From the IMG/VR virus record IMGVR_UViG_3300033145_000525, positions 1 through 26,553 of that record: a stretch of DNA of 26,553 bases; one strand, given 5' to 3'. The first letter of the stretch is position 1. Each line of letters opens with the position of its first letter. This document shows positions 7,502 through 14,358 of this stretch, in pieces. Source of the DNA: a virus. The position numbers and the translations under genes are program-made. The notes below the pieces were generated by a model. It did not search any database and had not been told where the DNA came from. It saw nothing but the letters and a program-made list of their open reading frames with translations.

Positions 7502-8196
7502 TCGTTACTCCTTAGTAAATATGGTGCGTATAGCTTTAAGTGCTCTAACGCAAATTTGGTTATATCCCCGATACGCTGACCGGGCGGGTGTGCGTTTTTT
7601 CCGCGTAAACACAGTTCTAAATTGCCAAGTCTGTTATCAGCTTTGTCTCCGTTTTTGTGGTGTACAATTTCACCTGACGTAAGCGGTCGTCCTAGGTGTT
7701 TTGACATTACCAGTTTGTGTTCAGGCAGTACGCCGTTCTTAGCTGCGTTAGGATGCTTCGGCCTGTAGCACATAACATACCCACGGCTATTTTTGTAGGT
7801 CTTGGACTTATGCCAGCATGTGCTGTAATGACCACACCTGAGCTTGTACCCAGATACGGACACCTTTTTTCCACATGTACATTCGCATATCCAGTACCTA
7901 CCAGCGTTTCGTTTATGTGGGACGGGTTTAATTACACGGAGCGATCCTATTTGTTGCCCGGCTAGGTTTATTGCTCTAGTTTCACTAAGGTTTTTACCTT
8001 GCCGTTTGTGCGTTTCGTATGCTAAGCAGCCACAACTCTGTTTCCCGCCTGCCCTTAACTGGCCAGCTGGAACTGTTACGGCCTTACCACAGCTACATCC
8101 ACACATCCACAATCTACCTTGGTTGGACGATCCTACGACTTTAATGGCTACGAGCCGCCCGAACTTCTCATTTGTTATGTCAACACTGTGTCCCAT
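7498..8196 (-). CDS. Free-standing HNH homing endonuclease-like protein
   Basis: Residues 140-205 form a clear HNH_3-type domain: PEHKLVMSKHLGRPL, then EIVHHKNGDKADNR and GNLELC, with H160, H179/H180, D187 and N188 in the expected places. The N-terminal half holds two related zinc-ribbon-like repeats, one with MCGCSCG and SCGCL (residues 31-58) and one with CECTCG and CGHYSTC (residues 104-127), which probably bind DNA. This layout is typical of selfish HNH genes in phage genomes. AGGAG precedes the ATG but lies inside a perfect inverted repeat (8196-8244). The gene sits between unrelated genes like an insertion, although its stop is fused to the next start. Confidence 0.88.
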   Translation of the reverse strand: MGHSVDITNEKFGRLVAIKVVGSSNQGRLWMCGCSCGKAVTVPAGQLRAGGKQSCGCLAYETHKRQGKNLSETRAINLAGQQIGSLRVIKPVPHKRNAGRYWICECTCGKKVSVSGYKLRCGHYSTCWHKSKTYKNSRGYVMCYRPKHPNAAKNGVLPEHKLVMSKHLGRPLTSGEIVHHKNGDKADNRLGNLELCLRGKNAHPPGQRIGDITKFALEHLKLYAPYLLRSNE

Positions 8197-8244
8197 AGTG
8201 ACTCCTAGTTTTATTGTTGTTACTATGTTAACTAGGAGTCACTA
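8196..8244 (-). promoter_or_regulatory. 15-bp perfect hairpin burying the HNH gene ribosome binding site
   Basis: Bases 8196-8210 and 8230-8244 are exact reverse complements (15 of 15), with a 19-base loop. On the minus-strand transcript the downstream arm contains AGGAG and ends on the A of the HNH start codon, so a folded RNA would hide the initiation site. In phage T4, hairpins of this kind block translation of homing endonucleases such as I-TevI from read-through transcripts; by analogy a promoter starting inside the loop or second arm would relieve it. The palindrome might also be a DNA site. Confidence 0.8.
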
Positions 8245-8257
8245 CAGTGTCAATGAC

Positions 8258-9730
8258 TTAATTGTCAAAGAATTCTGGTTCAAATTCCTTGTATAGTTCC
8301 TGATGTTGCACCAGCAACTGCGTGTGTTTATTCACCAGTTCTTCAAACTCATGATCGTAAACTCCGTTATGGCCTACCCCGCAAGAATGCGCCAACTCGT
8401 GAAGCACAAGTGAAGAACACTTAGATACAGGATTCTTCATCATGTCCCGTGTCACCCGCATAATGTTGAACGTAATCCCGGTCCCGTGGCTGTATATAGC
8501 GGCCGTATTCGTGCCCATCCACTGTGCGAAGTTCACGTTAATGTCCTTACCGTAGAACTGATTGCACAACATGTGTACATAGTCAGCCAGAGGTTTACGG
8601 TGTTCTGATACCTTGACTTCCTTGTAGCCGTCAGGCATCAGGTTTCCGCTTGACAGCACTTCCTTGTCTCGGGAGTACGACTCTGTTGTCGTCTTTACAC
8701 CTCCGCCGCGGAACTTGCTGTTGATCGACGACCCGAATGTTCGGGCTGAAACGATAGTGGCACCCTGTCGAGCTGCCTCCTGGTTGGCGTCTGCGTCGAG
8801 GGTCTGTATGACTGCGTTTTCGCCGAACTGCCGCTTAAACAAGCTTGCAGCGGTCTCCGCGTCGACACGTTCGTCTTCCAGGGCCATATGGACATGGGCA
8901 TCGCCCAGATCTCCCGGCTCCAGTAACTCGTCCAGGGCCACTACCATTTCTGCATAAATGTCTTGTAAGAACGACTGTGGTACCAGTGTGCGGTCATGTG
9001 ACAACGGCACCTTCTGCTGCACATTGGCATCGAACCGTCCGTCAATAGCGCACACGGGCAGCCCTAGCTCGTACAGGTACGCTGACTCGTGGCGCTTTGG
9101 ATAGAACCATACGTTGGTCATCCGTTGCGTCTTGGTCATTACCTGGTTACCATGAGCGTCTGTCTTCAGAAACTCCGTGGCCAGTTTAGTTTTGACGCTT
9201 TTCATAGGAGCCGCGTACTTCAGTTCCTCATCGTTAGCTCGAAAGTCAATACCCTTAGGTACATAAATCCTGCGCAGGAACGAGAGCACCTCTTTGCGTT
9301 CAGCTTCCGTCCAACGCGGGAAGTCTATAGACACTACGCTACCCATGTCGCGCTTCTTACGCGTGGCTTTACGCCCGGTCTTGTCGAATACGACTGTACC
9401 TTTTGTGGTCGAGATGATACCGCTCTTGGCTCTAGCCAATACGATCTTCTCACCCAGGTTAAACTTACCTCTTTTGGTAGGATCACCACGCTTATCCGTG
9501 CTCTTGAACAGGGTATAGGCGTCTCTGAGATCCTTGAATCCATCGGGGTTGTCGTCTTCAACCAGCAAAACTGTGCTGCGCGTCGACGGGGAATCCGCTA
9601 ACACCACCTTACACATCTTTGCATCTGTATCGAAACTGTTCTGTACCAACTCCGCCACCATACGTTCGGGCGGGAAGTTAGCGAACATTTCTTTGAATCC
9701 TTCTTTATCTACATCAAACCAATTGCCCAT
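8258..9730 (-). CDS. GHKL ATPase fused to HExxH zinc metalloprotease
   Basis: The N-terminal domain has the Bergerat ATP-binding signs of the GHKL group (Hsp90, gyrase B, MutL, histidine kinases): ELVQNSFD (E27, N31, D34) as N-box, VEDDNPDG (57-64) near the G1 position, and a glycine-rich GKFNLGEKIVLARA (88-101) as lid/G2. The middle part, with VPLSHDRTLVP, may be a transducer-like domain. The C-terminal domain contains LHELAHSCGVGH, an intact HExxHxxGxxH zinc site (H444, E445, H448, H454), followed by DHEFEELV. GGAG lies before the ATG at 9730 and it overlaps the UDG-like gene by 17 bases. No signal peptide, so it should act in the cytoplasm. Substrate unknown. Confidence 0.8.
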   Translation of the reverse strand: MGNWFDVDKEGFKEMFANFPPERMVAELVQNSFDTDAKMCKVVLADSPSTRSTVLLVEDDNPDGFKDLRDAYTLFKSTDKRGDPTKRGKFNLGEKIVLARAKSGIISTTKGTVVFDKTGRKATRKKRDMGSVVSIDFPRWTEAERKEVLSFLRRIYVPKGIDFRANDEELKYAAPMKSVKTKLATEFLKTDAHGNQVMTKTQRMTNVWFYPKRHESAYLYELGLPVCAIDGRFDANVQQKVPLSHDRTLVPQSFLQDIYAEMVVALDELLEPGDLGDAHVHMALEDERVDAETAASLFKRQFGENAVIQTLDADANQEAARQGATIVSARTFGSSINSKFRGGGVKTTTESYSRDKEVLSSGNLMPDGYKEVKVSEHRKPLADYVHMLCNQFYGKDINVNFAQWMGTNTAAIYSHGTGITFNIMRVTRDMMKNPVSKCSSLVLHELAHSCGVGHNGVYDHEFEELVNKHTQLLVQHQELYKEFEPEFFDN

Positions 9731-10076
9731 GTTTCTTCTCCACTGCTTTTGTCACTGCTTCTTTAATGTGTTGGTTGTACCGCTCCTTCTTACGGATACG
9801 GCCTCTGGCTGCTGGGTGTACGATAGGAATGTGCGACACACCAGCTTTGGTGAGCGCGTCCTGTACGATGCGGCCCATGCCGAATACGGCTCCGGGGTAC
9901 TGACGTATAAGCGCCTGTGACCTTGTATTGAACCAATTTTCGAACTTGCACTTCTGTGGGTCAACCCCACAGGCTGTTAGCGCATCGAATAGTTGTTTAC
10001 CTGCGAGGCGTCCATCCTCCCAGCTCCAGCCCTTACGTAATGCCGTAGGGCTTTTCTTTTCACCTACAAATAGCAT
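9714..10076 (-). CDS. Compact uracil-DNA glycosylase-like protein (120 aa)
   Basis: The frame is open to 10259, but the upstream part lies inside the previous gene, so the ATG at 10076 is chosen. The product begins MLFVGEKKSP with GRLAGKQLFDAL, and near the C-terminus has IVHPAARGRIR (H87). These resemble the GE...G...L and HPaaR elements of the UDG superfamily, in a shorter frame than family 4 enzymes (about 200 residues) and without their Fe-S cysteines. No ribosome binding site is visible; the nine bases before the ATG follow directly on a C(UUCG)G hairpin. It may remove uracil or a modified base, or only bind one. Confidence 0.6.
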   Translation of the reverse strand: MLFVGEKKSPTALRKGWSWEDGRLAGKQLFDALTACGVDPQKCKFENWFNTRSQALIRQYPGAVFGMGRIVQDALTKAGVSHIPIVHPAARGRIRKKERYNQHIKEAVTKAVEKKHGQLV

Positions 10077-10085
10077 AGTGATAAT

Positions 10086-10107
10086 GGGGGCGCCCGAAGG
10101 CGCCCCC
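10086..10107 (-). other. 9-bp GC hairpin with UUCG tetraloop
   Basis: On the minus strand the arms GGGGGCGCC and GGCGCCCCC close a TTCG loop through a C-G pair, the exceptionally stable C(UUCG)G RNA tetraloop. It lies between the stop at 10115 and the ATG at 10076. No T-run follows in either direction, so it is not a standard intrinsic terminator. Similar CUUCGG hairpins occur between phage T4 genes. Possible roles are shielding the upstream mRNA end or limiting initiation of the UDG-like gene. Confidence 0.8.
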
Positions 10108-10114
10108 TCAATCT

Positions 10115-11548
10115 TTACTGCTGTTGCTGCTCTGCAACTTGCTGTGCTATCGGAACTTGTGCTAGGCTTGGGGCGTCTACGCCGGCAGCCTGCAGCGTCA
10201 ATCCTGCACCTATTGCGGGACTCGGTGGGAAGATCATAGCTCCAACAGACCCCGGACAAAACGTCACGGGCATGTTATAGATCTTATTGTCCCCGCCTAT
10301 GATGGTCTGGCGTATGTCTTCCGACAGGCGCTCCTCGCCAACGTAGCAGTTACATTGTTCAGCCCCTACCTTAGGGTGGATACGCTTGAAGTCAGAGAAC
10401 AAGCGGGACAGCACAAACGACGACACGTGTGTAGATTTGCCGTTCAGTGTATTGTCCTTAAGCCACGACTTCAATGCCCATAGTCCTACGGGCCTTCCAT
10501 GTGCGGAAGCCTGAGCTGACGGTACATCACCGACGTACTGCCATTCGGACTTAGCGAATACGCTACCCTTCCACTGGTGCTTGCGCTTTCCCTTCTCGGG
10601 CATTACGTTATGCATCTCAGCCATCTTAGCTGTCACATGGTCGATACTGATAGGGCCATTAGCTGCCAGTTCCCGGGCTATGCGACGTGCGATCTGCACG
10701 AAGCCTTGCTTCTTGTCGCCGGCCAGGTCTATCTTGAACTGTCCCTCGGCTTTACCCTTTGCTGGGTCCATCTCAGCGTCTATCTGTGCTTTGCGTATAG
10801 CCTGCACCTGTGTGTCCAACGACGCGCCATTCTCGGACAGCAGAGACGCCACAAAGGCATCCTTAGCCTGCTGTAATGGTATAGGCACGGTCATATCTGG
10901 ATCACGTATGCAGTCGACCCATAGCTTTGCCGTTAACAGGTCAAAGCTGGTTGCTTCGCGCACATAGGCAATAGCCTTGATGCTGTCTTCGCCCTCGCCG
11001 AATAGTACCCTGGCTTTCGCGTCAATCTCCTCCAACAATTGTTGCGGAGTAAAGGGCTGCTCATCCCGAGGCAGCGGCGTGGCAGGCGTCTCCACTTTCA
11101 GCGTCTCCACTGCCGTAGTTTCACCGCGTCGTGCTGCCTGTGTAGGTCGGTTCTTCCATACTCCCGACCTAATTTGTGCAGCGCGAACACGTTTGTACTC
11201 TTCCCGCAGATCAGCACGTGAACGTTCAGGGGTCAGCTTACGCATCTCCTTAACGTAATCATCGCGCAAGCCAAGCTTGAACGCCAGTGCGTATTTATCT
11301 TCATCTGTGGGTGCTTTCGAAGACTTCTTCATATGAGGCTTAAGCAGCTCCACCTTAGCGACAATTTCATCTACATCTGAAAGAGGCTTCCCCGTGGTCG
11401 ACTCTTCTGTTTTTGGCGCTTCCACTGTGGATGCTTTTGCTGTTTTCGGGCCGGCGACAGTAGATTCACTCTTCTGTCCTGCCTCGTTATATCCGTTCTG
11501 TTTCAATATTTCATTGATCCCACTGATCATGTTTGATAGTTCTTCCAT
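10115..11548 (-). CDS. Unknown 477-aa protein with possible winged-helix segment
   Basis: The ATG at 11548 follows AAGGA at good spacing; a GTG three bases earlier is an alternative. Residues ~20-60 are Thr/Lys/Glu-rich and disordered. Residues ~60-215 are charged and helical. Around residue 285 a helix FVQIARRIARELAANG leads into PISIDHVTAKM and then a KHQWKGSVFA segment, which could be a winged helix-turn-helix. The C-terminus is rich in Ala and Pro and ends in four glutamines. The size and long transcript position suggest a DNA-metabolism or virion-associated protein, but I cannot name the family. Confidence 0.7.
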   Translation of the reverse strand: MEELSNMISGINEILKQNGYNEAGQKSESTVAGPKTAKASTVEAPKTEESTTGKPLSDVDEIVAKVELLKPHMKKSSKAPTDEDKYALAFKLGLRDDYVKEMRKLTPERSRADLREEYKRVRAAQIRSGVWKNRPTQAARRGETTAVETLKVETPATPLPRDEQPFTPQQLLEEIDAKARVLFGEGEDSIKAIAYVREATSFDLLTAKLWVDCIRDPDMTVPIPLQQAKDAFVASLLSENGASLDTQVQAIRKAQIDAEMDPAKGKAEGQFKIDLAGDKKQGFVQIARRIARELAANGPISIDHVTAKMAEMHNVMPEKGKRKHQWKGSVFAKSEWQYVGDVPSAQASAHGRPVGLWALKSWLKDNTLNGKSTHVSSFVLSRLFSDFKRIHPKVGAEQCNCYVGEERLSEDIRQTIIGGDNKIYNMPVTFCPGSVGAMIFPPSPAIGAGLTLQAAGVDAPSLAQVPIAQQVAEQQQQ

Positions 11549-11573
11549 CACTGTTTTCCTTCACTGTTGTTGT

Positions 11574-11978
11574 TTATTTGTACTTACTGCCTGGCACTAT
11601 AATCTTTTTCGGCATCATATGTGTCTGCCATTCATCTATCTCGATGATCACAGACTGCCGTAAACCCGGCTGGCATATGTTACACGCTGAAGAGTGCAAC
11701 ACACTTCTAGGCCGGATATAATATCCGTTGTCCAGTATTTTAGGTATCAATCGGCAGATGGTGACCTTGCAATGAAAGCAAATCACCCTCGCCGCATCCT
11801 TATAGGTCGTCCAGCACTCCGGACAGATCTGATCAGGCTCACCCACATACTGCCGCATCAGGAACGCCTTCGTGCACAATAGGCACGGCACTATCGTTCC
11901 CGGCAACGGTTTCCCGCTCGTGTCCTGGAATAGTAGTGGGTCGTTCCGTAACTCTGGCAAGTCTCGCCAATCTGTCAT
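11574..11978 (-). CDS. Zinc-binding protein with four CxxC pairs (134 aa)
   Basis: Four CxxC pairs occur at residues 32-35 (CLLC), 52-55 (CPEC), 67-70 (CFHC) and 99-102 (CNIC), which probably make two four-cysteine zinc sites. The N-terminal 30 residues and a beta-rich C-terminus flank them. The first pair lies in the part that overlaps the glycosylase-like gene by 140 bases, and AGGAGG sits nine bases before the ATG inside that gene, so the early start is well supported. Cys4 modules of this type bind DNA, RNA or proteins; no specific role can be assigned. Confidence 0.75.
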   Translation of the reverse strand: MTDWRDLPELRNDPLLFQDTSGKPLPGTIVPCLLCTKAFLMRQYVGEPDQICPECWTTYKDAARVICFHCKVTICRLIPKILDNGYYIRPRSVLHSSACNICQPGLRQSVIIEIDEWQTHMMPKKIIVPGSKYK

Positions 11979-12645
11979 TGTAGTCTTCCTCCTCGAATAC
12001 GAACGACCAATATCTACTGTCGGCTTGGCCTTGTTTGTTATCCCAGTATGTCCATCGCGCTATCACGGGCGGCACGCGCACCTTTGCGCATTGTATAGCC
12101 CAGTGTGATTCTATCGCGTCCATGTCCGATTTACGGATACCGCGCTCGTTAATATGTTTGGCGGTGTAACCATACAACTGCAGTATATGAGTGTCAACAC
12201 AAATAACCTGTGTACGTAGCGGGTAGATCAGCTCTACCATGAACGCTGACTTAGCCTGTCCGATACCCTTGGCTTTGTTCTGCATACGTAACCTGTATTG
12301 GCTCCAGCTCTCGAACTTAGTCTTTAAGAACCAGTCCGGATGCTGCCAGTAATACTCGGTAAACTCGTGAATCCACTCTGCTCGATTGTTATGCAAACCC
12401 GCACGCACGTCAATGATCCTTCGTTTCAACTCATCGAAGTCATGTATCCATGCGAGGTCCCGCAACGCATAATACAGCTTGCAGTTCATCCTCCACGTTG
12501 AATGTACGCTGGCATACGCAAACAGCCACCTCCGAAAACGCTCCTCCGCTGTCCGCGGCGTTATACGTTTGAGGTAACGTGTATAACGACATAGCTGTAC
12601 GTCATTAACGGAGGCAATGTGTTTAGAGGCATCACTTGTCTTCAT
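11839..12645 (-). CDS. HhH-GPD DNA glycosylase-like protein
   Basis: Residues 126-135 (KGIGQAKSAF) form a helix-hairpin-helix, and 16 residues later CVDTHILQLYG carries the conserved aspartate (D151) that defines the HhH-GPD base-excision family (endonuclease III, MutY). Where endonuclease III has its catalytic lysine (GVGRK), this protein has GIGQA, with a lysine one residue later, so it may be a monofunctional glycosylase. The Fe-S cysteine cluster is absent. A following RWTYWDNKQGQADSRYW block may be specific to phage relatives. The ATG at 12645 is uncertain; an in-frame ATG at 12663 also lacks a good ribosome binding site. The last ~45 residues overlap the zinc-protein gene out of frame. 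Confidence 0.65.
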   Translation of the reverse strand: MKTSDASKHIASVNDVQLCRYTRYLKRITPRTAEERFRRWLFAYASVHSTWRMNCKLYYALRDLAWIHDFDELKRRIIDVRAGLHNNRAEWIHEFTEYYWQHPDWFLKTKFESWSQYRLRMQNKAKGIGQAKSAFMVELIYPLRTQVICVDTHILQLYGYTAKHINERGIRKSDMDAIESHWAIQCAKVRVPPVIARWTYWDNKQGQADSRYWSFVFEEEDYNDRLARLARVTERPTTIPGHERETVAGNDSAVPIVHEGVPDAAVCG

Positions 12646-13210
12646 GAAGCGCACTGAGCACATTAAACATTATATTGGTGTTAGTCTCTAACTGTTCCAG
12701 ACTACCATCGTTACAGATGCCCGAGTCCCACCCTGGGTAGGCCAACAACGCAGTTTCACTTGCATGCTGCATCTGTTCATCTGTGGCGTTAGGTGGCTTC
12801 CAACCAGGTCGCGTTATGCGTACCGTGTAGCCGCCCCATCCTGTTATGGCCTCAGCTTCATTCCAGAACCTTACATCAGGAATTACGATACGTGTACGCT
12901 GTGTCTGTTGAATTTTACGCTCTAGTGCCTTCACCCATATGTCCCGGAGGAAGTTATTGCGCATCGCCTCGGTCCCGAAACGCTGCAGGATCGCCCTGGG
13001 GGTTTCCCCCCAGAACGGATCCACAGTCATCTTGAAATCGAGGTCTTCCAGCTGCGCACGATCCCATCCGAAGATGACGCATGCAGCGTCTTTCAACGCA
13101 TCAGCAAAACGGACTCGCTGGAAGCCGTGATGCAGGCATAGCATGTCCGCAACGGTGTCCTTCCCAGAACCCATCTGAAAGCCTAAACCGATTATCAATT
13201 TGTCTTTCAT
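12632..13210 (-). CDS. Deoxynucleoside monophosphate kinase
   Basis: The protein starts with a P-loop in the form GLGFQMGSGKDTVADML (residues 8-24, K17), where the aspartate after GK is typical of phage dNMP kinases and dephospho-CoA kinase-like enzymes. FADALKD near residue 36 and RAILQRFGTEAMR near 74-86 match the nucleotide-binding and lid parts of this family, and VIPDVRFWNEAEAI (109-122) resembles its conserved D-R region. At 192 residues it has a normal length. It would phosphorylate dNMPs, including unusual ones in phages with modified bases, to feed replication. Only a weak AGG precedes the ATG, six bases after the upstream stop. Confidence 0.85.
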   Translation of the reverse strand: MKDKLIIGLGFQMGSGKDTVADMLCLHHGFQRVRFADALKDAACVIFGWDRAQLEDLDFKMTVDPFWGETPRAILQRFGTEAMRNNFLRDIWVKALERKIQQTQRTRIVIPDVRFWNEAEAITGWGGYTVRITRPGWKPPNATDEQMQHASETALLAYPGWDSGICNDGSLEQLETNTNIMFNVLSALHEDK

Positions 13211-13216
13211 AGTAAC

Positions 13217-13399
13217 CTATTCGATTCCCTTATCCAGCGCTTCGAGGATATCAGATATCTCATCCTGGATTGCTGTACAGTTTTCCTTATGCAGTTTTGC
13301 GTCACGCTTTTTGGCGGCTTCCGCCTTATGCAGACGTTTAGTGGCGTCCTCCAGGGATTCCAACTTCTGCTCTCGATCGCTTTTTTCTTCTTCAGCCAT
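13217..13399 (-). CDS. Small coiled-coil protein (60 aa)
   Basis: AAAGGAG lies ten bases before the ATG at 13399. The product is highly charged (E, K, R, D) with leucine/alanine heptad spacing across nearly its full length, so it is probably a single amphipathic helix or coiled coil; one cysteine is at residue 41. A competing 117-residue frame over 13207-13560 is less likely because it has no ribosome binding site and poor composition. Function unknown; small helical phage proteins often act as inhibitors or adaptors. Confidence 0.7.
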   Translation of the reverse strand: MAEEEKSDREQKLESLEDATKRLHKAEAAKKRDAKLHKENCTAIQDEISDILEALDKGIE

Positions 13400-13418
13400 T
13401 TTACTGCGTCTCCTTTAT

Positions 13419-13598
13419 TTACTTCATTAACTGTATCGTACGTCCAAGATGCATGAATAACACACACATCAAACCATTTGCAATAGGGTATAGGCCACGC
13501 ATGCCACCTTCGGCACCACAAAAAACGCCGACAACTCCGGCTATTATGTATGCCAGACAAAAAATTGACCGCTTAACGTTTTCCCTATTCAATCCCAT
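13419..13598 (-). CDS. Small membrane protein with two likely TM segments (59 aa)
   Basis: A 60-codon frame (including stop) starts at an ATG at 13598 with GGAG six bases upstream, at 14 bases' overlap with the previous gene, and ends in TAA at 13419. The peptide opens MGLNRENVKR, then has a hydrophobic stretch IFCLAYIIAGVVGVF (residues 12-26) and a second LYPIANGLMCVLFMHLG (36-52). Lysine/arginine before the first span predicts a cytoplasmic N-terminus with both ends inside. The frame fills an otherwise empty interval in a packed operon. A holin or pinholin-like role or an exclusion protein are possibilities only. Confidence 0.7.
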   Translation of the reverse strand: MGLNRENVKRSIFCLAYIIAGVVGVFCGAEGGMRGLYPIANGLMCVLFMHLGRTIQLMK

Positions 13599-14358
13599 AA
13601 CCTTCTCCCTGCCCGTAATAGCGGCATACCATACTGTACATATCCCGCAGGTAGGGCTCTACCACGCCAGCAGCAGTCACAGGACTAGAACACACTGTAT
13701 CTATGACCTCTTCCGGTGACGGGTGCCTCTTCACCTCGTCTGATCCTCTGTAGCCCCAATAGCGTAACGCATCGGACAACGCCGGCAACCTACGCACTAC
13801 TGCGTGTGCTCCCTGCGCGTATATGTTACTGACATCCAACAGGCTATCCAATATCGGGAACCGGCGTAGCGGATCGGACATCAGAGACTGCGGCATGCGT
13901 ATCCCGTAGGCCAACGCCTTGTTTATCAGCATCGGCCATATATCAGATGTTAGTTTCCACCCTACGAATATTGATGGCGATACCACGATGCCGTCTTTCG
14001 TCTCTTGATGGATCTGATTTATGAATGCTACACTGTTTCTGATCAGCTCTTCTTCCGTGTCAGTTGTTGTTATGACCCGCGGCCCATCCGTGATCGGTTC
14101 ATTTATCTGTACGTCGGTATCGCCGCAGAACAGCGTATGCACGAAGTTATCACGATACAAGAACGACAACTGTATGATGTCGGTGTACATGTCAAACTTG
14201 TAAGCGTTTTGCTTGAACGAGTCCAGGGCATATCCCTTCGACTCTGGGTTATTAGCAATGATGAACGGCAGTTCCGGAGGATCCTCGTTCACGCGTTCCT
14301 TATCAGCATGCACGGTCATATACATAACTGCTATGTTGTTTATGTCTACGTCTCGCAT
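13585..14358 (-). CDS. DnaQ/PolB exonuclease-like protein, probably lacking the DxE site
   Basis: The order of elements resembles 3'-5' exonucleases of the RNase H fold, especially the PolB-like exo2 group: IIQLSFLYRDNFV (core strands), TEEELIRNSVAFINQ (helix), SIFVGWKLTSDIWPMLINKAL (129-149, matching the GWN..FD.P.L pattern with D139), and a C-terminal YLRDMYSMV (D239). Where the first strand should carry DxE, the sequence reads VMYMTV, so two metal ligands seem absent. It may be inactive, or my alignment may be off. The start at 14358 overlaps the previous gene by 13 bases and lacks a strong ribosome binding site. Confidence 0.45.
   Translation of the reverse strand: MRDVDINNIAVMYMTVHADKERVNEDPPELPFIIANNPESKGYALDSFKQNAYKFDMYTDIIQLSFLYRDNFVHTLFCGDTDVQINEPITDGPRVITTTDTEEELIRNSVAFINQIHQETKDGIVVSPSIFVGWKLTSDIWPMLINKALAYGIRMPQSLMSDPLRRFPILDSLLDVSNIYAQGAHAVVRRLPALSDALRYWGYRGSDEVKRHPSPEEVIDTVCSSPVTAAGVVEPYLRDMYSMVCRYYGQGEGYGIE

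Noticed and set aside
9089-9601. 170-codon plus-strand frame, one of the longest on that strand
   Set aside because: It lies opposite the ATPase part of the GHKL protein, has no ribosome binding site and resembles no protein.
10086-10107. Intrinsic terminator
   Set aside because: The stem is strong but neither strand has a following T-run (ATTATC on minus, TCAATC on plus).
10077-10259. Longer N-terminus for the UDG-like protein
   Set aside because: The 61 extra residues are Arg/Ser-rich antiphase reading of the previous gene's end, and the UDG-like fold begins at MLFVGEKK.
13207-13560. 117-codon minus-strand frame
   Set aside because: It has Trp/Arg/Cys-rich composition, no ribosome binding site, and covers two better frames, 13217-13399 and 13419-13598.
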